Notes: a model not told the origin generated them from the sequence alone. A stretch of 64,000 nucleotides of DNA from Bin5 sp034422415 (GCA_965202955.1 OZ241871.1:3410001-3474000), one strand, 5' to 3'; shown: positions 9,832-18,684, counted from the stretch's first letter. Numbers and translations are program-made.

Positions 9832-12053
9832 GCCCGGCCATCTTGGATTCAGCGGCCCCAACGGCCCCGCCCAAACACTCCTGCTTTCCACCAGCCCCCA
9901 TTCGGGCCCAAAATGAATCTGACAGACGGTTCGGCAATCCGCCGCCAGTCCGAACAGCGACCCAAAGACAACCCGTTCCCCCTTCGCGCCGTCAAGATCC
10001 AAGATCCCTCCCGCCAATTGCCGTAGTCGCGTCCCTTTGCCTATGCGGACTCCTCGGGGCATGCTCTTCTCTCGCAGATTCTCTGTTTTCGCAGCGCAGC
10101 CCCAGCGACCCGGCGCCCCGGATCAGCCTGCACAGCCAGGTGGCGCCCGCATCCTCGGAGTCTTCCGTACCCGACAACGCAACAGTCCAGCGAACCGAAG
10201 TTGACCGGGCCGGCCAGTCAATTCCCGCCGCTCCGGCCACGCGGAACCGGCAACAGGTCGATCTGCCGCTGCGCGATCTGCGTGATCTCGCGCTGCGTCT
10301 GCGTCCCGGCGTGAACAGCATCCCACAGGTCGTACCCGGCCCTCCATTTTCCGTTGGGGATCGGGCACCTTTCTGGATCTCCGACCTCGACAGCAACCAG
10401 CAAAATCAAATCGAAGCCGAACTGCGTTACATGAACGAAGTAACCTACCTCTGGGTAGAGAGCGGCCGGGAAACCGACCTCCCGGCGCTTTCAGCATCCG
10501 TCGATAACTTCGCCCATACTATCTACCCCCTTGTACGCGGCTTCTTCGGCAAAGAACCGAATCCCGGCATCGACGCCGACCCCCGCCTGCACATCCTCCA
10601 CGCCACCGGCTTGGGACGCGGCATCGCAGGTTACTTCTCCAGCGCCGATCTCTACAGCGCCGTCGCCAATCCCTTCTCCAATCAGAAGGAGATGTTCTAT
10701 ATCAACCTGGACTGGCTGAACCGGGGAATCGGCTTTGACCACTACGAGACCGTCCTCGCTCACGAGTTTCAGCACATGGTCCACTGGCACAACGACCGCA
10801 ACGAGGAAACGTGGGTCAACGAAGGGATGAGCGAACTCGCCCAGGAAATCGTCGGCTATCCTCCCGATCTCAGCTTCGCCCGCCGCTACGCCGTTCATCC
10901 CGACACACAGCTGAATACCTGGAACGCCGGTCCGGACGGCAACGGCCGGCATTACGGCAGCGCCTATCTCTTCATGGCCTACTTCCTGCAGAGGTTTGGC
11001 GAGGAACTGACACAGGCCGTGGTCTCGCAGCCCGCCAACGGCATCCAGGGCTTTACCAATGCGCTCAACGAGTCAGGCCTGGACCTGAAATTCGAGGATC
11101 TTTTTGCCGACTGGATCATCGCCAACTACGCCAACCAATACACCGCCCTCGCAAAACAGGGCGTCTACGGCTACCGCCAGCTCCAGCTGCCTCCGCTCGC
11201 CCTGGCAGAGAGCTTCTACCGCTATCCTCAGCGGCAGAGCGATGGCGTCGTCCGCAACTTCGGCGTAGATTACATCGCGCTTCGAGGCAGCGGCGACCTA
11301 TCGTTCCACTTTGAAGGGATGACCGGCACCCGTTTCGCGAACACGCAACCCTACAGCGGCAATTACGCCTGGTGGAGCAATCGCGCCGACGAATCCGACT
11401 GCCGCCTGACGCGCACTTTCGACTTTTCCAGCCTGCCCGCCGGCGCCGACCTGGCAATGGACGTGCAAATGTGGTTCGACATCGAAGAGGACTACGACTA
11501 CGGCTACGTCCTGGTCAGCCGCGACGGGAGCAAGTGGGACATTCTGCCGGGCCAACGCACGACCACCGAAAACCCCAGCGGAAACAGCTTCGGCCACGCT
11601 TACACCGCCAGAAGCCTTGCCGCGCCCCGCGACGAATCGCCCGCCTGGATTCAGGAGACCTTCGATCTGAGCGCCTATGCCGGCGAAGAAGTGCTCATTC
11701 GCTTCGAGTACGTCACCGACGATGCCGTCAATGCCCCCGGATGGTTCATCGACGATATCGCCATCCCTGCCGTTAACTATGCCACCGACTTCGAACAAGG
11801 AGAGGATGGCTGGGAAAGCGAAGGCTGGCTGCTGACCGATAACCGCCTGCCCCAAGAGTGGCTTCTGCAAACCATGGTCTTCAATGAAGGCGCGCTCACA
11901 CGCGTCGAACGCACGCAGGTGGGGGCGAATGGAAAGCTCCGCATCGACGTCGATGGCCTGGACCGTGGCAAAGAGGTGGTCCTGTCCATTAGTGGTCTGA
12001 CGCCGGGGACAACCGAAGAGGCTTCTTACAAATACTGGATTGAGCGCCGCTGA
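9828..12053 (+). CDS. Secreted zinc metalloprotease lipoprotein (HExxH, immune-inhibitor-A-like C-terminus)
   Basis: A 741-residue predicted surface lipoprotein. A Pro-rich N-terminus leads to a hydrophobic stretch and lipobox (GLLGAC, Cys79). The protease core has HEFQH at residues 312-316 with a downstream NEGMSELAQE (Glu332/Glu336), a gluzincin-type zinc site like that of M30 and related families. The C-terminal half (about 490-660) has acidic, Trp-rich beta-sheet segments such as DYDYGYVLVSRDG and APGWFIDDIAIP, which recall the carbohydrate-binding-like domain of immune inhibitor A (M6). The start is the ATG overlapping the ctaG stop; the only other in-frame choice before the signal is a TTG at 9843. 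The 60-residue pre-signal region is unusual. Substrate is unknown. Confidence 0.84.
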   Translation: MSPAILDSAAPTAPPKHSCFPPAPIRAQNESDRRFGNPPPVRTATQRQPVPPSRRQDPRSLPPIAVVASLCLCGLLGACSSLADSLFSQRSPSDPAPRISLHSQVAPASSESSVPDNATVQRTEVDRAGQSIPAAPATRNRQQVDLPLRDLRDLALRLRPGVNSIPQVVPGPPFSVGDRAPFWISDLDSNQQNQIEAELRYMNEVTYLWVESGRETDLPALSASVDNFAHTIYPLVRGFFGKEPNPGIDADPRLHILHATGLGRGIAGYFSSADLYSAVANPFSNQKEMFYINLDWLNRGIGFDHYETVLAHEFQHMVHWHNDRNEETWVNEGMSELAQEIVGYPPDLSFARRYAVHPDTQLNTWNAGPDGNGRHYGSAYLFMAYFLQRFGEELTQAVVSQPANGIQGFTNALNESGLDLKFEDLFADWIIANYANQYTALAKQGVYGYRQLQLPPLALAESFYRYPQRQSDGVVRNFGVDYIALRGSGDLSFHFEGMTGTRFANTQPYSGNYAWWSNRADESDCRLTRTFDFSSLPAGADLAMDVQMWFDIEEDYDYGYVLVSRDGSKWDILPGQRTTTENPSGNSFGHAYTARSLAAPRDESPAWIQETFDLSAYAGEEVLIRFEYVTDDAVNAPGWFIDDIAIPAVNYATDFEQGEDGWESEGWLLTDNRLPQEWLLQTMVFNEGALTRVERTQVGANGKLRIDVDGLDRGKEVVLSISGLTPGTTEEASYKYWIERR

Positions 12054-12095
12054 AGCCGGCAGAGCCTGCTGCAATCTGCCCGCCCCATATATCCA

Positions 12096-12650
12096 CTATT
12101 TCTCCTTGCCGCGTCCTGCTACACGTCCCCGAATAACGCGCGACAGACCGACGCCCAGCAGGAATCCGACAACAATGTCTCCAATATAGTGAATGTTCAA
12201 CGCCACTCTGGCCCAGCTGACCCACACTACCAGCAATGGGGCCAGCTTTCCCGCCCCCGGCCAGAACACGCTCGCCCATGTCAATATAACGCCGCAGCGT
12301 ACGCCGTGCCCGCTGGGGAAACTGTGCACGTCCGCGCCGCCCCCGTAGAGAAGCCGGCCGCTGCCGGGGCGCGAACGGCGCACCCGCTGCTTGACCAGCA
12401 GCGTCCCCACCAGGCCGCCGGCAAATGACAGCGCCCACCCGATCAAGCTGCCCCGCTTTTCCTCGTCGCCGCCCAATTGACGCCACAGAATCAGCGTCAC
12501 GAGCAGCCACACAATCGAGTCGCCCAAATGCGCGCCGACGTGGGCCAGCCAGAAAAGAGGGTGGCGCTTCGACAGCTGTTCTTCGCTCAGCGCCGCCCGC
12601 GCGCTGAACCTCTCGTCGAGAACCGACAGCCTTTCCAGGAACGATCGCAT
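12096..12650 (-). CDS. PAP2-family membrane phosphatase
   Basis: A 184-residue membrane protein with all three phosphatidic acid phosphatase type 2 signatures: KQRVRRSRP (KX6RP), SFPSGH (PSGH), and RVALNIHYIGD (RX5HX3D), so the catalytic His and Asp are present. Such enzymes remove phosphate from lipid phosphates or isoprenoid diphosphates at the outer membrane face. The frame remains open upstream to 13064, but that part is the shadow of the nucleotidyltransferase gene; I start at the ATG at 12650 (MRSFLERLS). It lies 13 bases downstream of the nucleotidyltransferase, so the two are likely co-transcribed. The specific lipid substrate cannot be told. Confidence 0.88.
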   Translation of the reverse strand: MRSFLERLSVLDERFSARAALSEEQLSKRHPLFWLAHVGAHLGDSIVWLLVTLILWRQLGGDEEKRGSLIGWALSFAGGLVGTLLVKQRVRRSRPGSGRLLYGGGADVHSFPSGHGVRCGVILTWASVFWPGAGKLAPLLVVWVSWARVALNIHYIGDIVVGFLLGVGLSRVIRGRVAGRGKEK

Positions 12651-12663
12651 GCTCACAATCTGC

Positions 12664-13491
12664 TCACCGCCCCGTCCCGCGCGAACGGGTATTGGCCGGA
12701 TGTTCGGGATTCTCGCGCAGATAGGCCTCCACCTGCGCCAGCTGCTCCGGCTTGTCAATGTCCATGCCCGCCTCCGCCATCGGCAATACCACCGGTTTGC
12801 CCCGCAGCTCCGCAAACCTGTAGGCGAAATCGACAATGTCGTCGATCGCCAGCCTGCGCGCCACAAACTTGAATAGTGTGGGCAGGCCCAGCTTCCACAC
12901 CTGGGCCACCACATTCTTGCGATGTTCGATGAAATAGCGAATCCGCTCCTGGATGCGGAGCCCGGCCGACAACCGGCCCAGGTAAAGGTCGCTGCTGCAG
13001 AATGAGCCCTCCCGCAACGGCAAATAGGTCCGCTTGCTCTGTGGGAAAGCGGCGACCATGACATCCTTCCGGATGATGCCCCAGTACGCCTCCAGCGTCA
13101 ACGGCGAGCACGCGTCAATGAAGCGGTCGATGATCTCGCCCGTCAGCAGCACACTGTCCGCCGAAAGCGCGAGCACGTAGCGATCCTCCGCGTTCAGATC
13201 CTGCAGCTTCCGCAGCCCGGCATTCTGGCTGGCCCACAAACTGGGCTGGTTCGGCACATAGTGAACGGCCACGCCGAATTCGATCTCTCCCGGCTCGATC
13301 CCCACAACAACGATCTCGCCCACGCGCTCACACTCGCCCAGCGCCTGCACGACATGCCATGCCATTGGCATACCCGCCACCGGCACCAGCGACTTGTGCG
13401 CCACCCCCGCCGCCGCGCTGACCTTGTCCGGCTTATCCGGGTCATAACCAGCTGTTACAAACGCGTCGAATCTCTTCTGTGTTTCGCTCAT
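12664..13491 (-). CDS. MobA-like nucleotidyltransferase domain protein
   Basis: A 275-residue protein resembling the MobA-like NTP-transferase family. It starts with DAFVTAGYDPDKPDK and KSLVPVAGMPMAWHVV (compare the family's nucleotide-binding loop and its conserved K-P-L/V element), has an acidic centre YVLALSADSVLL, and ends with AGMDIDKPEQLAQVEAYL, typical of the last helix-strand of these folds. The glycine-rich G-G loop is weaker than in classical members, so the substrate nucleotide is unclear. It is followed at once by the PAP2 phosphatase gene, which suggests a lipid- or phospho-alcohol-related activation step, but that is inference. Confidence 0.75.
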   Translation of the reverse strand: MSETQKRFDAFVTAGYDPDKPDKVSAAAGVAHKSLVPVAGMPMAWHVVQALGECERVGEIVVVGIEPGEIEFGVAVHYVPNQPSLWASQNAGLRKLQDLNAEDRYVLALSADSVLLTGEIIDRFIDACSPLTLEAYWGIIRKDVMVAAFPQSKRTYLPLREGSFCSSDLYLGRLSAGLRIQERIRYFIEHRKNVVAQVWKLGLPTLFKFVARRLAIDDIVDFAYRFAELRGKPVVLPMAEAGMDIDKPEQLAQVEAYLRENPEHPANTRSRGTGR

Positions 13492-14046
13492 GTTTGTTCA
13501 GTGAAAGCTGCTTGCCTGCCGCTGGACGTCCCGCTGGTCCCGGCACATTCTAAATGCGTCGTCTCCGATCCGCCAACTGTGGCCCGCGACACCCCCGGCG
13601 GCCTGAGGCGCAAGAGATCATATTCCTGCCGGTAATTTGAAACGCCGGGTCGCTATCTGATTTGGAATCGCCTGAAAGAGTTCATGCCGGTTGCGCTCCC
13701 TCGCGCCGCGCAAGGAGTTGTTTCGTGACTCTCGCCACAGGCACCGTCCAGACCCGCTCACTCTGGCGGGCGCGATTGTAGCACAGTTCAGCCGGATCGC
13801 GTTCCCCATCAGGAATGTACCCCCCATGGATCCTACGAAAGACCAAAATAGCCTTACGGCCATCTGCTTTCTCCGACTCGGCCAATCCCACCAGTTCAGC
13901 GCCGCTCCGCCCGACACGCAACGCAGGCTACCCGCCCCTAATGACTCATTCCTACGTGGGCAGGACCTTGCCCGCTACAGCCCCACCCAATCTTGAATGC
14001 GTGCTCCGCCATCTCCCATACCCATCCCCAAAGGGCTCCGACAAGA

Positions 14047-14063
14047 GCCCTTCGTGCGAATTC
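14047..14063 (+). repeat. Short dispersed repeat, copy 1
   Basis: GCCCTTCGTGCGAATTC here matches 16 of 17 bases with 40285-40301 in another gene-free gap. Both copies continue into further TTCG/TCGTG-rich sequence. This looks like a relic of a genome-wide intergenic repeat, though two copies in 64 kb cannot prove it. Confidence 0.45.
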
Positions 14064-14133
14064 ATGTCCTTCGCGGATCTTGCCCTACATCTTGCGAAGT
14101 TTCTCCCCACCTATCGGTTCCTTCCACGAAAAA

Positions 14134-14173
14134 CACGAAGTCTCACGAAAAAACATCCTCGTGAAACTTCGTG
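14134..14173. repeat. Imperfect 15-bp inverted repeat (hairpin)
   Basis: Left arm CACGAAGTCTCACGA (14134-14148) pairs with right arm TCGTGAAACTTCGTG (14159-14173) with one mismatch around a 10-base A-rich loop. It lies 28 bases beyond the end of the small coiled-coil gene that closes the minus-strand Tat operon, so it could serve as a 3'-end structure, but no T-run follows on the minus strand. Confidence 0.55.
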
Positions 14174-14201
14174 CCATTTGTGGATTCTGTAGCGATTCGC
14201 T

Positions 14202-14399
14202 CTACTTCGCCCGATCTATCGCGATGCGCAGACGGTACTCCTCCGCCATCAGCCTTTCGATCTCACCTTCCAACTCCATCGCCTGCTGCCGCTGATGCCG
14301 GTTGCCTGTTTGTTGAACAGCCTCCAGTTGCCGCCGCGCCCGTGTCAACTCACGCAGGACCTCCTGCTTACGGGCGATCAGCGACTCCCGGTCATTCAT
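14202..14399 (-). CDS. Small coiled-coil protein, unknown
   Basis: A 65-residue, highly charged, almost entirely helical protein (MNDRESLIARKQEVLRELTR at the start; heptad-like Leu/Ala spacing to the end). No cysteines, signal peptide or membrane helix. I do not recognise a family. The ATG at 14399 lies inside the last codons of tatC (8-base overlap), which is the best argument that it is real and translated with tatC; an in-frame ATG at 14408 is the alternative. It would be the last gene of the yceD-to-tatC run. Confidence 0.6.
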   Translation of the reverse strand: MNDRESLIARKQEVLRELTRARRQLEAVQQTGNRHQRQQAMELEGEIERLMAEEYRLRIAIDRAK

Positions 14400-15177
14400 C
14401 GTCTCCACCCCAGTCCATCTCGTCCAGGTCGCGCGGCGTCCGCGGCCGGTACAGCAGATAGGCCAATCCCACGCCCAGAAAATAAAGTAAGATGAGCGGC
14501 GCCATCACAATCGTCATGTTGACCGGATCGATCGTAGGTGTGATCATCGCTGCCACAACCGAGATGATCACAACCGCCTGCCGCCACATCCCCAGCAGTC
14601 GCCTGCCGCTAACGAGGCCAATCCGCGCCAAAAACGCGATTACGAGTGGCGTTTCGAAGGCAACGCCTATCCAGAACACGATGCGGGTGAAAAACCCGAC
14701 ATAGCGGTCGATGGTCCATTCCTGATCGATCACTGTGCCGAGGAAATTCTGCAGAAATCCAACAGCCACCGGCAGCATCCCAAAATGGGCGAAAGCCGCG
14801 CCCCCGAAAAACAAGAGCATGAATCCCGGCAGAAGCATAAACAGGCTGCGCTTTTCGTGAGGGTACAGCCCCGGTGCAATGAAAGCGATGATTTGGTAGA
14901 CCAGCACCGGCATAGCCACGATCACGCCCATCACGAACATGACCTTGAAAAAGACAAAAATCGTATCGGTCGGGCCGATGGCGATCAGCTTGTCCTCCAC
15001 CGGGTCCGTAATGAACATGAGAACACGCTCGACAAAGGCGATGCTCGCTACAATGCCGAAGAAAAGCGCGCCCACAATCCAGATCATCCGGTTGCGCAGC
15101 TCCGCCAGATGTTCCAGCAGCCCCATACGGCTGCCGTCAAATGGGTCCTGTTCCAGTGGTGTATCAAGCTGCGTCAT
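14392..15177 (-). CDS. tatC: Sec-independent protein translocase subunit TatC
   Basis: The multispanning receptor of the twin-arginine translocase, which exports folded proteins with RR signal peptides. The 261-residue protein has the expected six helices and family signatures: LLEHLAELRNRMIW near the N-terminus, IAFIAPGLYPHEKRS in the first cytoplasmic loop, and FETPLVIAFLARIG. A short acidic tail ends the protein. Its start overlaps the tatB stop by four bases, and its own end overlaps the small coiled-coil gene. Assignment is firm. Confidence 0.96.
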   Translation of the reverse strand: MTQLDTPLEQDPFDGSRMGLLEHLAELRNRMIWIVGALFFGIVASIAFVERVLMFITDPVEDKLIAIGPTDTIFVFFKVMFVMGVIVAMPVLVYQIIAFIAPGLYPHEKRSLFMLLPGFMLLFFGGAAFAHFGMLPVAVGFLQNFLGTVIDQEWTIDRYVGFFTRIVFWIGVAFETPLVIAFLARIGLVSGRRLLGMWRQAVVIISVVAAMITPTIDPVNMTIVMAPLILLYFLGVGLAYLLYRPRTPRDLDEMDWGGDDE

Positions 15178-16127
15178 TCCTGCGTCTCCTCACTCCCGCC
15201 GCCGCCCGTCTCGTCGGAAGGCTCCGTCATCTCCGCAACCGACTCCACTTCCGACTCTGCGTCCTTCTCCCTAGCCGGGGCTTCCCCATCGCCGCTTCCG
15301 TCTACACCCAGCGCGACTTCACTGCCTTCCACAGGCACATCCGCCTGATCGCTCGTTGTATCTTCCGTATCGGACTCCGTCCCGCCCTCGCCCTTCTGCG
15401 CCGCTACCGCCTCCCGACGGTTGTCCGCGCGCCGCTGCGCCCGCTTGTTCCGTTCCGCCAGGTAGGTGGAACTCGAATCGCCAGAGCTTGACTGTCTCTT
15501 CGTCCGCTGCTGCTTGCGCAACTCGGCCAGTGTCTTCACGCCCCGCTTCTGCGTATTGCCCGTCTGTCGCGGCGTCGATCCGACCGCCGGGCTGCTGGTG
15601 ACTCGACCGGCTGAACTGGCACGCGGCGCCGAAGACACCGTACTTCCCGCCGTCTTCGGGCTGTCGCCAGCGCCTTCATTGCTCTGCTGCCGGCCGTTAG
15701 AGGAAGCAGCCGTATTCAAATTGGACAACGCCGGTGTAGCGGCAGTCGCGGCCTCCTTCGGCGCAATCGTCTTCGCGCCGTCCTCGTCCTCGTCCACCAT
15801 GTTCGTACGCCCTACCACCGGCTGAGAAGGCGCTGAAGTCTGCCCTTTGGCCGCCGTCGACTTCTGGTCCGCTCCCTTAGCCGGCTTCTCGTCCTCCTCC
15901 TCGTCCTCCATCAGCTCCTTCATGTGGTAGCTGGGGTCCAGCTCGCGTAGGTCGCCGATCTCCTCGTTCACCTGCTTCGTCAGCTCGCCCGAAAGCCGCT
16001 GCAACTTCCGTATGAACTGCAGCACATCCTTCGTCACTCTCGGCAGCCGGTCTGGACCCAGAAATATCAGGGCAAAGATCAAAATAAATACAAACTCAAG
16101 GACGCCGATTCCAAAAATGCTGTTCAT
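15174..16127 (-). CDS. tatB: TatB-type translocase subunit with long acidic tail
   Basis: A single N-terminal membrane helix (FGIGVLEFVFILIFALIFLG) followed by GPDRLPRV and an amphipathic helix (DVLQFIRKLQRLSGELTKQV) identify a TatA/TatB protein; the Gly-Pro-Asp-Arg-Leu-Pro hinge is more TatB-like. Only about 60-70 residues are the conserved unit. The remaining 240 are a low-complexity Glu/Asp/Ser/Thr/Ala tail, making the protein (317 residues) two to three times the usual length. It pairs with tatC directly downstream. No separate tatA is visible here, so this one subunit may do both jobs or tatA lies elsewhere. Confidence 0.88.
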   Translation of the reverse strand: MNSIFGIGVLEFVFILIFALIFLGPDRLPRVTKDVLQFIRKLQRLSGELTKQVNEEIGDLRELDPSYHMKELMEDEEEDEKPAKGADQKSTAAKGQTSAPSQPVVGRTNMVDEDEDGAKTIAPKEAATAATPALSNLNTAASSNGRQQSNEGAGDSPKTAGSTVSSAPRASSAGRVTSSPAVGSTPRQTGNTQKRGVKTLAELRKQQRTKRQSSSGDSSSTYLAERNKRAQRRADNRREAVAAQKGEGGTESDTEDTTSDQADVPVEGSEVALGVDGSGDGEAPAREKDAESEVESVAEMTEPSDETGGGGSEETQE

Positions 16128-16135
16128 GCCTGAAT

Positions 16136-16804
16136 CTACCGCTTCACCGGGCTTGGGCCAGCTGCATACGCCGCCGGCAGCCTGATCTCGCGCAGCGCCG
16201 TGCCCAACACGCCGTTCACAAAGCGCGGGCTGTTGTCGCTGCCAAAAGTCTTCGCCAGCTCTACCGCTTCGTTTATGACAACCTTTGGCGGCGCGTCCGC
16301 GTCGGGGCTCGTCAACTCGAAAATCGAAAGCCGCAATACGTTTCGGTCGACAATGGCCAGCTTATCCACCGGCCACTCCGGCGCATAGCGGCCGATCAAC
16401 AGGTCCAGCTCCACCCTGTACATGAGTACCCCGTGCACAAGCCAAGACAAGAACGCGAGTGTCTCGTCCGAAAACTCCTCTTCTTCCTGTCGATTCTTCA
16501 GGGCAATGGTGGAGCTGTGTTCGGTGCAGTCAACTTCGTAGAGGACCTGGATCGCCGTGCGGCGGGCCCGTATCCGTTCGGGCGGCCGGACAGCCGCGCC
16601 GTCCCCGCCCGTCCTGTTGCCGCTCTGACGGCCATCGTACCCGTCACCGTCAACCACTGATTCGGGACCGGCGCGATCAATAGGGGCAGCTTCCCCCGGC
16701 TGCGGGGATCCCACGTACTCCGCTAGCTCGCCGTCTCCCTCGGCCGCGAGCACGGTTTCGGGTATTGCGGATGACGCTACCATCTCCTGAGGGTCTCCTG
16801 TCAT
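16136..16804 (-). CDS. nusB: Transcription antitermination factor NusB with N-terminal extension
   Basis: NusB binds boxA RNA with NusE (S10) in rRNA antitermination. The domain runs from about residue 75 (RIRARRTAIQVLYEVDCT) to the end, with LAIVDRNVLRLSIFEL, PKVVINEAVELAKTFG and FVNGVLGTALREI, all typical. Before it lies an acidic, Gly-rich, low-complexity stretch of about 75 residues that ordinary NusB (about 140 residues) lacks. In-frame alternatives are an ATG at 16783 and a GTG at 16657, so the extension may be partly or wholly untranslated. It lies between fabG and tatB with short gaps. Confidence 0.9.
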   Translation of the reverse strand: MTGDPQEMVASSAIPETVLAAEGDGELAEYVGSPQPGEAAPIDRAGPESVVDGDGYDGRQSGNRTGGDGAAVRPPERIRARRTAIQVLYEVDCTEHSSTIALKNRQEEEEFSDETLAFLSWLVHGVLMYRVELDLLIGRYAPEWPVDKLAIVDRNVLRLSIFELTSPDADAPPKVVINEAVELAKTFGSDNSPRFVNGVLGTALREIRLPAAYAAGPSPVKR

Positions 16805-16832
16805 CGACGCCTGCCCGTCAACTTGTAAACGA

Positions 16833-17579
16833 TCACATCATCACCAGCCCGCCGTCGACCGACAACACCTGGCCTGTGATGAATCCCGCCCGTTCGCTCG
16901 CAAAAAACGCAACCGCCCAGGCAATCTCCTCCGGCTCACCAAATCGCCCCAACGGCGTGCTGGCAACTGTATGCTCTTTCTGCTCGTCGGTCATCACCTC
17001 TGTCAGCGCCGTCGGCACAAATCCCGGCGCGACCACGTTTACCGTGATGCCGCGACTGCCCACCTCACGCGCCAAGCTCTTGGACAGCCCGATGATGCCT
17101 GCCTTGCTGGCCGCATAGTTCGTCTGGCCCGCCTGGCCAGCCAACCCCACGATGCTCGAAATGTTGACGATACGCCCCCACCTCTGGCGGACCATGCCCC
17201 GCAGCGCCGCGCGCGTCACGTGGTATATGCTGTCCAGGTTCGTGCCGATGACCGCGCCCCAATCCTCTGGCTTCATGCTCATCAGCAGCGTGTCCCGCGT
17301 CGTACCGGCATTATTCACCAGGATGCCAATGCGGCCAAACTCCGACTCAACCGCCTTCACCAGCGCCGCCGCCTCCCCGTAACTGCCAACGTCGGCCTGG
17401 TAAATCCCGCATTCGCCGCCCGCCTCGCGAATCGCAGAGGCCGTCTCTTCGGCCCCTGCCTTGTTCCCCCGGTAGTTGAGCGCAACCCGCGCGCCCCCGG
17501 CGGCTAGCTCGCTCGCGATCGCTGCGCCGATCCCGCTGCTGCTGCCCGTAACCAGCGCAATCCTGCCCGTGAAATCCAT
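16833..17579 (-). CDS. fabG: 3-oxoacyl-[acyl-carrier-protein] reductase FabG
   Basis: The NADPH-dependent ketoacyl-ACP reductase of type II fatty acid synthesis. The 248-residue short-chain dehydrogenase has the cofactor loop TGSSSGIGAAIA, NNAG, the catalytic Ser (NISSIVG) and YxxxK in NYAASKAG, and the typical C-terminal FITGQVLSVDGGLVM. It follows fabD by 91 bases in the same direction, the classic fabD-fabG order. Identification is firm; SDRs are promiscuous, but the neighbours support FabG. Confidence 0.95.
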   Translation of the reverse strand: MDFTGRIALVTGSSSGIGAAIASELAAGGARVALNYRGNKAGAEETASAIREAGGECGIYQADVGSYGEAAALVKAVESEFGRIGILVNNAGTTRDTLLMSMKPEDWGAVIGTNLDSIYHVTRAALRGMVRQRWGRIVNISSIVGLAGQAGQTNYAASKAGIIGLSKSLAREVGSRGITVNVVAPGFVPTALTEVMTDEQKEHTVASTPLGRFGEPEEIAWAVAFFASERAGFITGQVLSVDGGLVMM

Positions 17580-17670
17580 GAATTCTCCCTGTTCTGTGGG
17601 GCTGCTGCCGCCATTCTACTACAGTCCGGGCCAATTCAGGAATACCATTTCCGGACCCGATTTTGCCGGT

Positions 17671-18684
17671 TTAAGCCGCCCGATCTCCTTGCCCAGCTAA
17701 ACCAAACTGCTCGCCAAACGCCCGTACTTCATCCGCGTCCGCGACATTTGCTCGCTTGACCTTGCGCTCAATCCGTCGCATCAGCCCGGTCAGGACCGCG
17801 CCCGGCCCCAACTCCACAACCGTGTCGACGCCCGCCTCTACCGCAAATGCCATCGAGTCGCTCCAACGAACGCTCCCGGTCAACTGCGCATTGAGCTCGC
17901 CGCGGATCGCCTCCACACTGTCCAGCGGCTGACCGCTCGTATTGCCGATTACAGGCGCCGCCGGCGACCGCACCTCAGTCGCTTCGACGATCTCCTTCAA
18001 CGCCGCCGCGGCCGGCTCCATCAATGGGCAGTGTGCAGCAATGCTTACAGCCAGAGGCACGACCCGCCGCGCCCCTGCCTTTTCCATCGCCGCCATCGCA
18101 GCATCTACGCTTTCTTCATCGCCCGATATGACCAACTGCCCGGGGCAGTTGTCGTTGGCAATCTGCGCTACTCCTCCATGCCGCTTCGCCGCCTCGGCGC
18201 AGATCTCAGCCACCGCCCCTTGCGCCAGCCCAATCACCGCCGCCATGCGCCCTGGCTGCCTCGCCCCAGCCTCCTTCATCAGCCGGCCCCGCTCCCGCAC
18301 CAGACGCAGCCCGTCCGCGAATGAAATGCAGCCGGCCGCCGCCAGCGCACTGTATTCGCCCATCGAATGACCTGCGAAAAAGATGGGTCGGGGAAGGTCG
18401 CCAACCTCCTCCTGTAAGGCGCACAGTGCCGCCATACTCGACGCGAAAAGCGCCGGCTGCGCGTTGATCGTATCCGTCAACCGATCCTCCGGCCCCTCGA
18501 AGCAAAGTTCGCCCAGCGATATCCCCAGCAACCCATCCGCTGCGTTGAAGACCGCGCGCGCCGCCGTGTACCGTTCCGCCAGCGCCTTGCCCATGCCCGC
18601 GTGCTGGCTTCCCTGCCCAGGGAACACGTACAGAAGCCGCCTCTCGCTATCGCGGTACGAGGGTCCGGGTACCATCCGCCTCAA
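17671..18684 (-). CDS. fabD: Malonyl-CoA--ACP transacylase FabD
   Basis: FabD loads malonate from CoA onto acyl carrier protein. The 337-residue protein shows YVFPGQGSQHAGMGKAL, the nucleophile motif GHSMGEYSALAAAG, and the catalytic His in SIAAHCPLM. The TTG at 18684 overlaps the rpmF stop; an in-frame ATG at 18675 is an equally plausible start and shortens the protein by three residues. Length and context (rpmF upstream, fabG downstream) are standard. Neither plsX nor fabH is in this cluster. Confidence 0.95.
   Translation of the reverse strand: MRRMVPGPSYRDSERRLLYVFPGQGSQHAGMGKALAERYTAARAVFNAADGLLGISLGELCFEGPEDRLTDTINAQPALFASSMAALCALQEEVGDLPRPIFFAGHSMGEYSALAAAGCISFADGLRLVRERGRLMKEAGARQPGRMAAVIGLAQGAVAEICAEAAKRHGGVAQIANDNCPGQLVISGDEESVDAAMAAMEKAGARRVVPLAVSIAAHCPLMEPAAAALKEIVEATEVRSPAAPVIGNTSGQPLDSVEAIRGELNAQLTGSVRWSDSMAFAVEAGVDTVVELGPGAVLTGLMRRIERKVKRANVADADEVRAFGEQFGLAGQGDRAA

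Larger units (their letters stand above)
13492..14201. other. Gene-free region
   Basis: No convincing gene lies in these 710 bases. The short open frames show neither ribosome sites nor recognisable domains. The region is less GC-rich towards the right and holds a 17-base sequence shared with another gap at 40.3 kb and a long imperfect hairpin (both listed separately). It separates the nucleotidyltransferase promoter side from the 3' end of the Tat operon. Confidence 0.6.

Noticed and set aside
13682..13921. 79-codon minus-strand open frame
   Set aside because: It looks somewhat protein-like but has a TTG start without ribosome site and no recognised domain; left uncalled.
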